Shown piece by piece: positions 1 through 8,120 of a DNA stretch of 64,000 nt. Origin of the DNA: Arctic95D-9 sp035967665 (GTDB taxonomy: Bacteria; Verrucomicrobiota; Verrucomicrobiia; Verrucomicrobiales; DEV007); assembly GCA_035967665.1 (NCBI GenBank), contig JAYWLB010000041.1, positions 124,001 to 188,000 of the forward strand, given 5' to 3'. Position 1 is the first letter of the stretch, and the number at the start of each line of letters is the position of its first letter. The notes under the pieces are model-generated. The model had not been told where the DNA came from. It searched no databases and worked only from the letters and a program-made list of their open reading frames with translations. Made by a program: the position numbers and the translations under genes.

Positions 1-1
1 C

Positions 2-316
2 GACATTTCAAAAGCCGTCAAAGACGCATTCAAAACCGGTTCTGAAGACGCCCGCAAGGCCTTCGAGAAAGCGGTGCCAAAAGCCAAAGATGATATCACC
101 CGTGGTGTCCACGATATCGCGTATGCCATCGCGTATGCGACTGCATTTGGCGGAGAGCTGCTCAAGGAAATCACCCCGGAGAATATCAACAGAGGGTTCA
201 GCGAAGGCAGTGAGGCCGGGCGACGCGCCGCCGGTGAAGTCGTGAAACAACGAAGAGAACGGGAAGCGAATCAGGAGGACACTCCGGATTGCGCTCCGGA
301 GACCTTCCCCGCCTGA
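2..316 (+). CDS. Unknown helical protein, C-terminal part only
   Basis: The frame is open from the second base of the window with no stop, so the true start lies upstream and only the last 104 residues are present. They are rich in Ala, Glu, Lys and Arg and look helical and amphipathic (DAFKTGSEDARKAF and GSEAGRRAAGEV are typical stretches); a short hydrophobic patch, AIAYATAFGG, is too weak to call a membrane span. I do not recognise the family. It converges on the ThuA-like gene, 25 bases away. An internal GTG at 74 could start a shorter product, but the upstream frame reads as coding. Confidence 0.55.
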   Translation, partial: DISKAVKDAFKTGSEDARKAFEKAVPKAKDDITRGVHDIAYAIAYATAFGGELLKEITPENINRGFSEGSEAGRRAAGEVVKQRREREANQEDTPDCAPETFPA

Positions 317-341
317 TTCGACTGCCGAAATCTGTCAGCAC

Positions 342-1376
342 CTATTCGGAAGCAGGAGGCGCCTTAAGCGGAGTTACATCGACAACGCTAACTTCATTCT
401 CATTGAGCGCCTTTGCCGCGCCAATGGGCAGGGTTACTTCCCCCGTGGCCGCCCATTCAACACCGCGCTTCAGCGTTTCCTGAAATCCGAGACAGGCCAT
501 TGCAACGGTATTGTGCCCGAGCGTGGTATGAAAAACTCTGCCGGCCCCATAATCGATCGCCATCAGGAGCGGCTCGACCTCTCCGGATCCACCCGTCTCC
601 TCGCTGGCCTTCGCGGCCGCGAGAACGGTCACATTTTTCGCAGGGCCACGCAGCCTGTCATAGAGTTCGTCTTCCGCGTGTAGCCATTTGCGGGGCAGCC
701 CTTTTAGAACAGGATGGTCCGCGTCCTGGGTTTCGACCACAAACTCATGGCGGGAACCATGTGATCCCCCTTTGCCGGCAACAGGATCATTCACCCAGCT
801 TCCCTCCCTCAACCTCAGGTATGGGCCTGAGAGTTCGCTTCGACCGCCCCAACCGCCCACTCCGATCATTTCATTGTAGGCCGGCCATTCGGGAAAGGAA
901 TTATTGGCGGCATGCACAGCGACAAAGCCACCGCCACCACCGACATAACTTTCAAAGGACTTTTGAACCGCTTCCGGCCAAAGTTCGCCATTGTAGTTGG
1001 AAACAACGACGTCATAAGCTGAAAAATCGGGGCGCCACGCCTCCCACAAAGGAGCTGATTCCGCTTTGGTTTTAGCGGCGTCAGCCTCCCACTTTTTCAT
1101 CGACTCCGCATAGGCTGCTTTCGCTTCGTCCGTTTTCTCTTTGGGAGGTCGAGGCGCTTTCGGCGCAGCCGGCGGGGAGGTGGACACGGTCACCTCAAAC
1201 ACTCCCGACTCTTCCAGAATTTGCGTGAGAACCGGAGTTGTTTCCTGCCATGCGTGATTGTTCTGACCATCAATGATCAAAACGGAAAGTTTCTTTTTCT
1301 CACCGCAACCGGTTATGAAAATCAAAAACACGGCAGCAACCACTGCCAGAAATGCGGAAAACTTTGAAACATGCAT
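342..1376 (-). CDS. ThuA-like domain lipoprotein
   Basis: The 344-residue product begins with a lipoprotein signal (hydrophobic residues 8-22, lipobox ITGC with the acylated Cys at about 24), so it should be membrane-anchored outside the cytoplasm. The mature part opens with a strand then DGQNNHAWQETTPVL and continues with YDVVVSNYNG and GGGFVAVHAANNSF, the pattern of ThuA/trehalose-utilisation proteins with a class-I glutamine amidotransferase-like fold. A Pro/Lys/Ala-rich insert sits near residues 70-105. Such proteins are common beside sugar metabolism in Planctomycetota and Verrucomicrobiota, but their reaction is poorly defined. It appears monocistronic. Confidence 0.8.
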   Translation of the reverse strand: MHVSKFSAFLAVVAAVFLIFITGCGEKKKLSVLIIDGQNNHAWQETTPVLTQILEESGVFEVTVSTSPPAAPKAPRPPKEKTDEAKAAYAESMKKWEADAAKTKAESAPLWEAWRPDFSAYDVVVSNYNGELWPEAVQKSFESYVGGGGGFVAVHAANNSFPEWPAYNEMIGVGGWGGRSELSGPYLRLREGSWVNDPVAGKGGSHGSRHEFVVETQDADHPVLKGLPRKWLHAEDELYDRLRGPAKNVTVLAAAKASEETGGSGEVEPLLMAIDYGAGRVFHTTLGHNTVAMACLGFQETLKRGVEWAATGEVTLPIGAAKALNENEVSVVDVTPLKAPPASE

Positions 1377-1463
1377 CCCGGATCATAGACAGGAGTCTTC
1401 AAAATAAAAACTCCACAATTGCGGATTCTCACGCAACGCCACCGCCCACATCTGACCCACGGT

Positions 1464-3047
1464 TCAGGGCAATTTCAGGAGCCTTACAATTTCGGCAATC
1501 CCATCTTCGTCCCTGTGAACCCCGTGAGGACTGCGACAGACGACCACTTCAGAATCGACCCCCTCGATATGCGAACTCCGGTAGGATACGAGTCCGTCAC
1601 TGCTGTCAATCGGCGAAACCCGTTCCCCCCGGTTGCTGGCAATCACCGAATGATAGTGAATAGCGGGATTCAACGGCTTCAGATAGAGATCGCCGGTAAG
1701 CCTCGATTTCGAACTCAATTGTTCAAGCGAAGTCGTCCTGTCTTCGGCGATCTCCAGTCCCAGCGGAGTCAGCGCGTAACGACTCTGCTCGACAATATCG
1801 GTGGTGAGTCGGGCAAGTTGAGAAGGCACCTGAATCAAGCTGCCGACCAGACCCGCCCCCGGATATGCCGCTACCTTACTGCCTCGATGCGGAGTCGCAC
1901 AAAAGATGACACGACTGATATTGGGCACCGGCTCGTAGTAAAACAACCGTCGCAAAATTTTCCGATCGGCTTCATCGACGTTGAGTTGCTCAATCGGAAC
2001 GTTGAAAACCTTGTTCCACTCCTCATCCCCGCCATGCTGCGTAACAGACTTGGAGAGAAGACCTCCCATGCTGTGCCCCACAATCACCATATCACGGGGC
2101 GATGCGCCAGCCCCGGCACGGAACGCAGTCATCTCATGCAATGACTCGCGAAACTTTGAAGCAAGAAACGGAATAGGCGCCCCCGTTGGATATCCGAAGG
2201 TCCAGAATTCGTAACGCTCCCGCAAATCCTCGTGCTCGTATATCCGGTTCAGGGTGATATCCCACGTCGTGGGGCTGGAATAAATTCCATGAACCAGCAC
2301 GCAAACCTGTTTCGATGGATCAAAAGGTGAGATCCGGTACAGCCCCATTCGGTCAGCGTATTTCTCAAACTGGAACAAAGCCGGCAAATCGAGAAATTGA
2401 AACTGCCGGTCCTGAAAGTCCCTGGCAAAAGCCGCTGTGTAGTTCGCTGACAATGGAAAGCTACGGCCACCCGTCAGCAGGTCACCACCCCTGGTGGGAT
2501 CCCGCAATTCCAGCACAGGATTCGCCGGATTATCGAGATTCAAAATTCCGGTCACCGGATACCACAATCCTGTTTCGGGAACCATGGGATCAAATTCGGA
2601 CTGTCTCTGTCGCACCAGAAGGGACGTTCCAATTCCCTCTACTATCGTGTTTTCACGAAAGCCCCTCTTCACCCGGATAAAATCGGCCGGAATGAGCTGA
2701 TCAATCAAATCGATCGCGGGAACGTTTATCGGTTCAACCTGAATTCGAACATTCCCCTGATCGGTTTGAACCATGGCGAGAGAGCCGTTCGGAGCTGCCC
2801 AGTTCTCAGTCAATTCGACGACAGTCCCTCTGACCGCTTCGTTGTATTTCTCTACCGAGTCTCCGTTGAGAATCTCGCCGGAGCGAATTTGCTGCCAGGT
2901 CGCCGTCGCGGCACTGAGCGAAACAGGCCCTTTGGGCGCAGCACTCCAGTTCTCCTGAACCTTAACCCTGAGGGCACAACTGGAGGTCCCCCCCGCCAGA
3001 ATGACGGCGCAGATAACTAGTTTCCCCCTCTGGATTAAATTGCCCAT
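1464..3047 (-). CDS. Exported alpha/beta hydrolase (lipase/PGAP1-like)
   Basis: A start at 3047 is preferred over the longer frame (3074) because it has a GGAG upstream and begins directly with a signal-like segment (GKLVICAVILAGGTSSC, possibly a weak lipobox). Residues 1-240 have no family I can name. The C-terminal half is an alpha/beta hydrolase: VCVLVHGIYSS near 250 provides the oxyanion region, GHSMGG near 324-329 the nucleophile elbow, and a late HGVH the probable catalytic His. FCATPHRGSKVA resembles DUF676/PGAP1-like lipases. Substrate unknown. The gene is divergent from the ExbB-like operon. Confidence 0.75.
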   Translation of the reverse strand: MGNLIQRGKLVICAVILAGGTSSCALRVKVQENWSAAPKGPVSLSAATATWQQIRSGEILNGDSVEKYNEAVRGTVVELTENWAAPNGSLAMVQTDQGNVRIQVEPINVPAIDLIDQLIPADFIRVKRGFRENTIVEGIGTSLLVRQRQSEFDPMVPETGLWYPVTGILNLDNPANPVLELRDPTRGGDLLTGGRSFPLSANYTAAFARDFQDRQFQFLDLPALFQFEKYADRMGLYRISPFDPSKQVCVLVHGIYSSPTTWDITLNRIYEHEDLRERYEFWTFGYPTGAPIPFLASKFRESLHEMTAFRAGAGASPRDMVIVGHSMGGLLSKSVTQHGGDEEWNKVFNVPIEQLNVDEADRKILRRLFYYEPVPNISRVIFCATPHRGSKVAAYPGAGLVGSLIQVPSQLARLTTDIVEQSRYALTPLGLEIAEDRTTSLEQLSSKSRLTGDLYLKPLNPAIHYHSVIASNRGERVSPIDSSDGLVSYRSSHIEGVDSEVVVCRSPHGVHRDEDGIAEIVRLLKLP

Positions 3048-3171
3048 CTCAATTGCTCCGCCAACCAACACCAATTGATACGATACGTCTGAAAAAGTTT
3101 TCTAAAATTTTTCCTCGAATTCTTTCATCCAGCAGGCATATCATACGGTGCACGTGTTAGCGTGAAACGAA

Positions 3172-3198
3172 CTGACAAGGTTCATTCGACAATACTAT
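3172..3198 (+). promoter_or_regulatory. Possible promoter of the ExbB-like operon
   Basis: CTGACA at 3172-3177 and TACTAT at 3193-3198 resemble -35 and -10 boxes, but the 15-base spacing is short. They lie 27 bases ahead of the start at 3225 in the intergenic region shared with the divergent hydrolase gene. Weak evidence. Confidence 0.25.
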
Positions 3199-3224
3199 TC
3201 ACCTATTCCGACTTTTCCTGATTT

Positions 3225-4583
3225 ATGAATTTCGCATGCCCCTCTTGCAACATCACCCTCCAAGCGGAGCCGGATTTTGCCGGTAAAATGGTAAAATGCC
3301 CCGGATGTAGCACAAAAATTCAGATCCCGGACGACTTTGGCCATGAAGCCGGGGATGCAGGGGAGCACATGGCGGACGAGCACTATAACAACCTTCCGGA
3401 GCTCGATCTGAATTCCGCGCCGGTAGGTCCGCACCCCTCCCATGTGAATCTCTGGATTGCCGGAGGCATTGGGGTTATGGCAACGCTGGTCTGGTATGTC
3501 ATCATGCACCTCCTCCCCGAAGGCAACTATCTTGCCGACCTTTTCACGAAGCGGGGTAAAATTCAGTATGCGACCAGTTTGCTGATGTTCTGGTGTTTGG
3601 GGATTCTCGTCCTCAAAGCAATCAATATTCAGAAACAGCGGCGTGCCATGCTCATTCAGGCACTTCCCACTGACATTGATCTCGAAATCACACCGAATAA
3701 TCTCAAGAACTTTCACGACCACATTATCAACTTCCCGAAGCCCCTTCGTAATACGTATATTGTGAACCGGATCCGGAAAGCACTCGAATTCTTCTACGTC
3801 CGTCAGAATAACCCTGAAGTGGCGGAAATGATCTCGTCCCAGTCGGAAGTTGATGCCGCCAAGGTCAGCGGTAGCTACTCGATGGTGAAAGTGTTCCTCT
3901 GGGCAATCCCTATCATGGGTTTCATCGGAACCGTTGTCGGTATTGGTGGTGCTATTGGTGGTTTCGGAGCTGTTCTCGGTGCTGGAGACGGCGGCGATAT
4001 GACAGCGATCCAGGAGCCCCTCACCCAGGTTTTGGGTGACATGGGTGTCGCGTTCGATACCACTCTCCTCGCTCTCGTATTCAGTATTATCCTTAGTTTC
4101 CCTGCGAGCGCCCTGCAGAATCAGGAAGATGACCTCGTCACTGATATTGATGAATACTGCATCGACAACCTCCTCAAGCGCCTCAACGACGGAGGAGCAG
4201 CATCGAACGTTGGATCCGACGCTTCGTTGCTCAAGGCTATCGGGGATGCCATGGCGAACAATCAGAAAGACATCATGGGACGCTTCGAAAGCGTTCAGAA
4301 GGGAATGTCCACAAGCCTTTCTGAGCAGATTGAACAGCACGGCAAGATCGCCGAAGCCGTTGAAAAACAGCTCGCGGGAATGGACAAGCGCGCCAAAGAC
4401 TACGAATCCAAACTCGACGATGAATTCTTCGGCTCTCTCGACAAAATGCGCGTCCAGTCCGTTGGCGCTATCGAGAGCCAGATTGGATCACTCTCTGAAG
4501 GAATTAAGAATCTCAACGAAGTCCTCAAAGATCTCAACGGTAAGCAAATCGTAGTGAAGAAAAAAGGACTCTTTGGACGATAG
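3225..4583 (+). CDS. MotA/TolQ/ExbB-family channel protein with N-terminal zinc ribbon
   Basis: The 452-residue protein starts with a zinc ribbon (C5-x2-C8 and C25-x2-C28, MJ0042-like), followed by membrane segments near 76-96, 115-133, 223-246 and 275-293. The third contains GFIGTVVGIGGAIGGF, the signature of MotA/TolQ/ExbB proton-channel subunits, and the fourth starts VAFDTTLLALVF, also typical. After residue 300 comes a helical tail of about 150 residues (predicted cytoplasmic coiled coil), longer than in ExbB or TolQ. It should form the ion-conducting pentamer of a pmf-driven motor with the two downstream proteins. No Shine-Dalgarno is obvious. Substrate or partner of the motor is unknown. 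Confidence 0.85.
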   Translation: MNFACPSCNITLQAEPDFAGKMVKCPGCSTKIQIPDDFGHEAGDAGEHMADEHYNNLPELDLNSAPVGPHPSHVNLWIAGGIGVMATLVWYVIMHLLPEGNYLADLFTKRGKIQYATSLLMFWCLGILVLKAINIQKQRRAMLIQALPTDIDLEITPNNLKNFHDHIINFPKPLRNTYIVNRIRKALEFFYVRQNNPEVAEMISSQSEVDAAKVSGSYSMVKVFLWAIPIMGFIGTVVGIGGAIGGFGAVLGAGDGGDMTAIQEPLTQVLGDMGVAFDTTLLALVFSIILSFPASALQNQEDDLVTDIDEYCIDNLLKRLNDGGAASNVGSDASLLKAIGDAMANNQKDIMGRFESVQKGMSTSLSEQIEQHGKIAEAVEKQLAGMDKRAKDYESKLDDEFFGSLDKMRVQSVGAIESQIGSLSEGIKNLNEVLKDLNGKQIVVKKKGLFGR

Positions 4584-4657
4584 GATTCAAATCGAGGTCA
4601 CAAGCCGGCTTGTGATCCCCCCTTTCTCCAGAGCAACATTCCGAGAATTCGCCCCGC

Positions 4658-5491
4658 ATGGCCAAAAGAAAAAAAGACGAAGGAGCCTCAGTGAACCTTT
4701 TCCCGTTCCTGAGTATCCTCGTGTGTATTATTGGCTGTCTCACCCTCATCATCGTCGTCGTCAATCTCATGGCGATGAACAAGGCTGAAGGGCAAACTCC
4801 CGAAGAAGTGGAGCGCGCTCAGGAGTTCATGATGGTGAAAAAGGAGAAGGAGAACGAGCAGAAAGAACTGGAGAAAATGAAGCAGCTCATTGAGCAGCTC
4901 ATTCAACAGAACAAGGAAACCATCACCGCACGCGACAAGTTGGCGAAACTCAAAGAGATGTTCGATAACCAGGAGGAAATCGACGCGAGTCGTGAAGAAC
5001 TTATCGCAAAGTTTAATGTCCTCTCACAAACCAACAAGAAGCTGGAGAAAGACAAAATTGCTCTCGATGAAGCAATCAAGATCAAAGAGGAGGAAATAGC
5101 TAAAAGAAAGCTTCCTCCAGAAGCCGCCGCATTACGCGTCCGTCCCAGCGGCAGCAGTACCAACACGAAGCCCCATTTCGTTGAGATCAGCGGTGCCGGT
5201 ATTTACCTGCATAAGTCCTTGAGCGAGGAGCCGGAAGCCATTCCAATCGCCTCGATCAATCAGAGCGAAGCATTCATCAAACTTCTCGACCTTGTAGCCG
5301 GTGATTCCTCTCAAAGCCTCATTTTCCTCGTTCGGGGAAATGATGCCGCAGCAGGAGCTTACGCAAAAGTGAACGGAGTTGTCTCGGCCTACAACCGGGG
5401 CAAAGAACGCAAAGCGATCCCCGGAAAACTGCCGCTTCCGAGCGAAGGCAAAGTTGACCTGAGCGTCTTTGCAAAATTCATGGAGCCCTGA
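4658..5491 (+). CDS. ExbD/MotB-like single-span protein lacking the membrane Asp
   Basis: 277 residues: a basic N-terminus, one membrane span at about 14-38 (starting NLFPFLSILVC), a long Glu/Lys-rich coiled coil (about 48-150), and a periplasmic domain with no family I recognise. Topology and position match ExbD/TolR/MotB partners of the channel encoded 75 bases upstream. The Asp that carries protons in those families is absent: the equivalent place reads FLS (residues 17-19). It may pair with the next gene product, which keeps the Asp. The annotation rests on topology and context, not on an ExbD domain match. Confidence 0.65.
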   Translation: MAKRKKDEGASVNLFPFLSILVCIIGCLTLIIVVVNLMAMNKAEGQTPEEVERAQEFMMVKKEKENEQKELEKMKQLIEQLIQQNKETITARDKLAKLKEMFDNQEEIDASREELIAKFNVLSQTNKKLEKDKIALDEAIKIKEEEIAKRKLPPEAAALRVRPSGSSTNTKPHFVEISGAGIYLHKSLSEEPEAIPIASINQSEAFIKLLDLVAGDSSQSLIFLVRGNDAAAGAYAKVNGVVSAYNRGKERKAIPGKLPLPSEGKVDLSVFAKFMEP

Positions 5492-5520
5492 AACAAAAAC
5501 TTTCCACAACTATTTAAAAT

Positions 5521-7197
5521 ATGGCGAGAAGACCGAGACAGGATGAAGAGAGGAGCATGGACTCCCTCATGGATGCGATGACCAATGTCGTCGGAGTGCT
5601 CCTTTTGATTCTCATTGTTTCGAGTCTCACGATTTCAGCGGAGGTGAAGAAGATTGTTGAGAACCTCCCCGAAGTCAGTGTGGAAGAGCTCGAAGCGATG
5701 AAAGTCAGTCGCAAAAAGACGCTCGATAACCTCAAGGACCTCGAGCGCACGCATCAGACGACCATAGACAACCTGCCCTCCGAAGAGGAAGCAGCACAAC
5801 TCATTGCCGACCTCGAAGATTTCGAGAAAGACAACCAAGAACTCGCTGAAAAGACCTCCGACATTGAAGAGTGGAACGCCAAGGTAAAAGAGGAGGAAGC
5901 GAAGAAAGAGGAACAGGACAAGCTTGTGCTTGAAGCGGACAAAAGAGACCGGGAGCTGGCGGCGATCCTCGCTCAAACCCCCGAAGCGGAAGTTAAAATC
6001 GCGAAAGAGATCACGATGCCGAATCCAAGAATGGCCGACGAAGACTCACGCGCCATGTATATCGTCTGCAAATTCGGGAAGCTCTATTTCGTGGGTGATC
6101 CCTACGAGCACGTCCTGAAAATTCGTGACGTAATCGATCAGAACTTCAAAGATCTCGCCTACACCGGCAAATCGATTGGATCCTACACCTACACAATCAA
6201 AGACACCTCTCGCAATGACAACGGAAGCCTTGAGTCACTCACTGAAAAGGTGAGACTGAGCCGCCGCGAAAGAGAAGCTCTCGCATCCTGGGAAGCGATG
6301 AAAGTCACCGTGGCCAACCGTGAAGGGGTCATGGGAAAAGAGGCCTCCATCCTCCAGAAAATTGTCGGCGCCGATGACGAAGCGGTCGTGCCGGTTGCCA
6401 AGTTCCGTTTTGATCTCAAAAAGATCACTGACTTTTTCGGCGAAGGAAAATTTGGCCCTAAAGATTTCAAGTACTTCATTACCAAAGGAAACGGAGACCG
6501 CATCAAACTGGATCTTGAACCGAGAGAGGCGGATGGAGGCTGGACACCTGATCAGTTTCTCGGTGCCAACTCCGAATTCGAGCAGCTTTGTAAGCAGGCA
6601 GCAACAAATCGACGCACGCTCTTTTACTACTACGTGGCCCCCGACAGTTTCGAAACCTACCTTCAGGCCCGTGCCAAATCAGAGCAGTTTCGCGTTCCCG
6701 CCGGTTGGTCGGTCTGGGATGGGACCAAACTGGCACCGTCAGGCAAGCCGATTAGAGAAACGGTCCGCTACAACCTTGATATCCTCCCCGATGCCGAGTA
6801 CATTCAGCTGGCAAACTCACTCGGCGGCAACATGGTTCAAATGCTCAATAAAGAGTATGCCGAATTCACGACGACAGTGGCTGCCGCAGTACCGAAGGAA
6901 ATCACCACTCCGGAGGAGAAAAAGACTTTCATCGATAAACTTACCAAGGAACGCTACGAATGGGACGCAACCCGCTTCCAAAGCTACACCTACGATATTT
7001 TCAAAACGGCACTCGCCGCTCAGGAGGCATCCGGGGAACAAGTTGTCTCTCTTGAGATCCACCCTCCCGAAATTCCACATATCAGGGTGTTTACGGCGTC
7101 CAATCCTCCCAGTGCCCCTGCGCCTCCTCCGAAGCCACAACCGGACAAACCCAAGCCCAAACCGACAACGGGCAGCCCCGCCCTCATCCTCGACTAG
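5521..7197 (+). CDS. MotB/ExbD-like protein with proton-site Asp and large periplasmic domain
   Basis: 558 residues. The N-terminus reads MDSLMDAMTNVVGVLLLILI (13-32); D18 followed by AMTN and a single span mirrors the D-F-M-T-A arrangement of MotB. An acidic coiled coil follows (about 48-145), then a periplasmic region without a recognised peptidoglycan-binding motif, then a Pro-rich end (PAPPPKPQPDKPKPKP). It starts 29 bases after the preceding gene and is last in the operon. Known: the MotB/ExbD Asp is the proton-binding site. Inferred: this is the working stator subunit of the three-gene motor. No OmpA_C domain is seen, unlike ZorB or MotB. Confidence 0.7.
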   Translation: MARRPRQDEERSMDSLMDAMTNVVGVLLLILIVSSLTISAEVKKIVENLPEVSVEELEAMKVSRKKTLDNLKDLERTHQTTIDNLPSEEEAAQLIADLEDFEKDNQELAEKTSDIEEWNAKVKEEEAKKEEQDKLVLEADKRDRELAAILAQTPEAEVKIAKEITMPNPRMADEDSRAMYIVCKFGKLYFVGDPYEHVLKIRDVIDQNFKDLAYTGKSIGSYTYTIKDTSRNDNGSLESLTEKVRLSRREREALASWEAMKVTVANREGVMGKEASILQKIVGADDEAVVPVAKFRFDLKKITDFFGEGKFGPKDFKYFITKGNGDRIKLDLEPREADGGWTPDQFLGANSEFEQLCKQAATNRRTLFYYYVAPDSFETYLQARAKSEQFRVPAGWSVWDGTKLAPSGKPIRETVRYNLDILPDAEYIQLANSLGGNMVQMLNKEYAEFTTTVAAAVPKEITTPEEKKTFIDKLTKERYEWDATRFQSYTYDIFKTALAAQEASGEQVVSLEIHPPEIPHIRVFTASNPPSAPAPPPKPQPDKPKPKPTTGSPALILD

Positions 7198-7315
7198 GCA
7201 ATTGTTTCAGGGCGTTCCGTGCTGCCTTGCAAGCCCTGCATGACAATCGAAGTTATCTACTTTTGATTCGTCGAACGAACCCGGGCATCCGCGTCACGAC
7301 TTGCGTTACAGGCAG

Positions 7316-7333
7316 CGCTCACGAACGTGAGCG
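7316..7333. repeat. Perfect 8-bp inverted repeat with 2-base loop
   Basis: CGCTCACG, AA, CGTGAGCG forms an 18-base near-palindrome in the 265-base space between two convergent genes. No T-tract follows. It may be a DNA cruciform, protein site or RNA hairpin; function unknown. Confidence 0.5.
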
Positions 7334-7410
7334 TGAAACAGTCGACGAGAGCATAGTCAGCTCTCAATGAAACCGGCCCCGGGAGATTCCGGGACTCGAA
7401 GGGTCTTCAC

Positions 7411-7434
7411 TCCCGGGAAAAACAATACCCGGGA
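7411..7434. terminator. Possible bidirectional terminator hairpin
   Basis: TCCCGGG and CCCGGGA (7-bp stem) enclose a 10-base A-rich loop between the converging motor operon and acyltransferase operon. There is no clear U-tract on either strand, so intrinsic termination is only suggested by position. Confidence 0.35.
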
Positions 7435-7462
7435 AATTCTATGCGGCATTGCTCAGAAGAGC

Positions 7463-8104
7463 CTACTCGCCGCGGTCCTCGTCGAGCTCGAGCTTTGCGA
7501 TCTCTGACATAATCCGGTTCGCAATCGCCTGATAGCGATCCTTGGCACTGAGTTCCTTACTTTCAATCAGGTCGGAAAGATCAATCAATTCCCCGGCCAC
7601 GAGAGTGACCGGGTGTCTGCTGATCTTGTTGCTCCCCCGTGGAAGTACCTTCTCAGCCCCGAAAAGCCGCACCGGAAGCACAGGCACCTTCGCCTTGCAG
7701 ACGATCATTCCGACTCCCGGCTCGCCCTCTTCCTTCAGCTTACCGTCATAGGACCTCTCGCCCTCAGGGAAAATCAGAACCTTTTCGTCAGCTTTAAGCA
7801 AACCGATGACCTTTTTCAAAATAGACAGCTCCGGCTTGTCCTGATTCACCGGGATCGCATTAACGCGGGAAAAGATGAAGTTGGAAACGGGATGATCGAA
7901 AAGAGTCTTCCGCGCGAAATAGTATATGGGCTGCTTATAAGCCGCCCCGATAAAAGGAGGGTCGATAAAGCTCACGTGATTGCTTGCGATAATCATACCG
8001 CCTTCAACCTGCTCAAGCGCTTCGCGGTTTTGAACCCGGTAAGAACAAACCACCTTACCGAACAATCGCGAGAGCGTGTGCCCCATCCAGTACCAAAAAT
8101 TCAT
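7463..8104 (-). CDS. PlsC-type 1-acylglycerol-3-phosphate acyltransferase
   Basis: 213 residues, the usual size of the family. The HX4D acyltransferase motif is seen as NHVSFID (N42-D48) and the glycerol-phosphate-binding motif as FPEG (112-115). It should transfer an acyl group to the sn-2 position of lysophosphatidate, or to another lyso-lipid, at the inner membrane. It is the last gene of a minus-strand operon and starts 16 bases after the DUF4350 gene. The genome may hold other PlsC paralogues, so no symbol is given. Confidence 0.88.
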   Translation of the reverse strand: MNFWYWMGHTLSRLFGKVVCSYRVQNREALEQVEGGMIIASNHVSFIDPPFIGAAYKQPIYYFARKTLFDHPVSNFIFSRVNAIPVNQDKPELSILKKVIGLLKADEKVLIFPEGERSYDGKLKEEGEPGVGMIVCKAKVPVLPVRLFGAEKVLPRGSNKISRHPVTLVAGELIDLSDLIESKELSAKDRYQAIANRIMSEIAKLELDEDRGE

Positions 8105-8120
8105 GCTTTTTTAATATCGG

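Noticed and set aside
3195..4340. A 381-codon frame antisense to the ExbB-like gene
   Set aside because: Antisense shadow; the plus-strand protein has the family motifs.
3225..7197. Zorya (ZorAB) defence system
   Set aside because: A channel with long tail and a MotB-like partner are shared, but no peptidoglycan-binding ZorB domain and no ZorC/D/E genes follow; a zinc ribbon and second partner are not part of Zorya.
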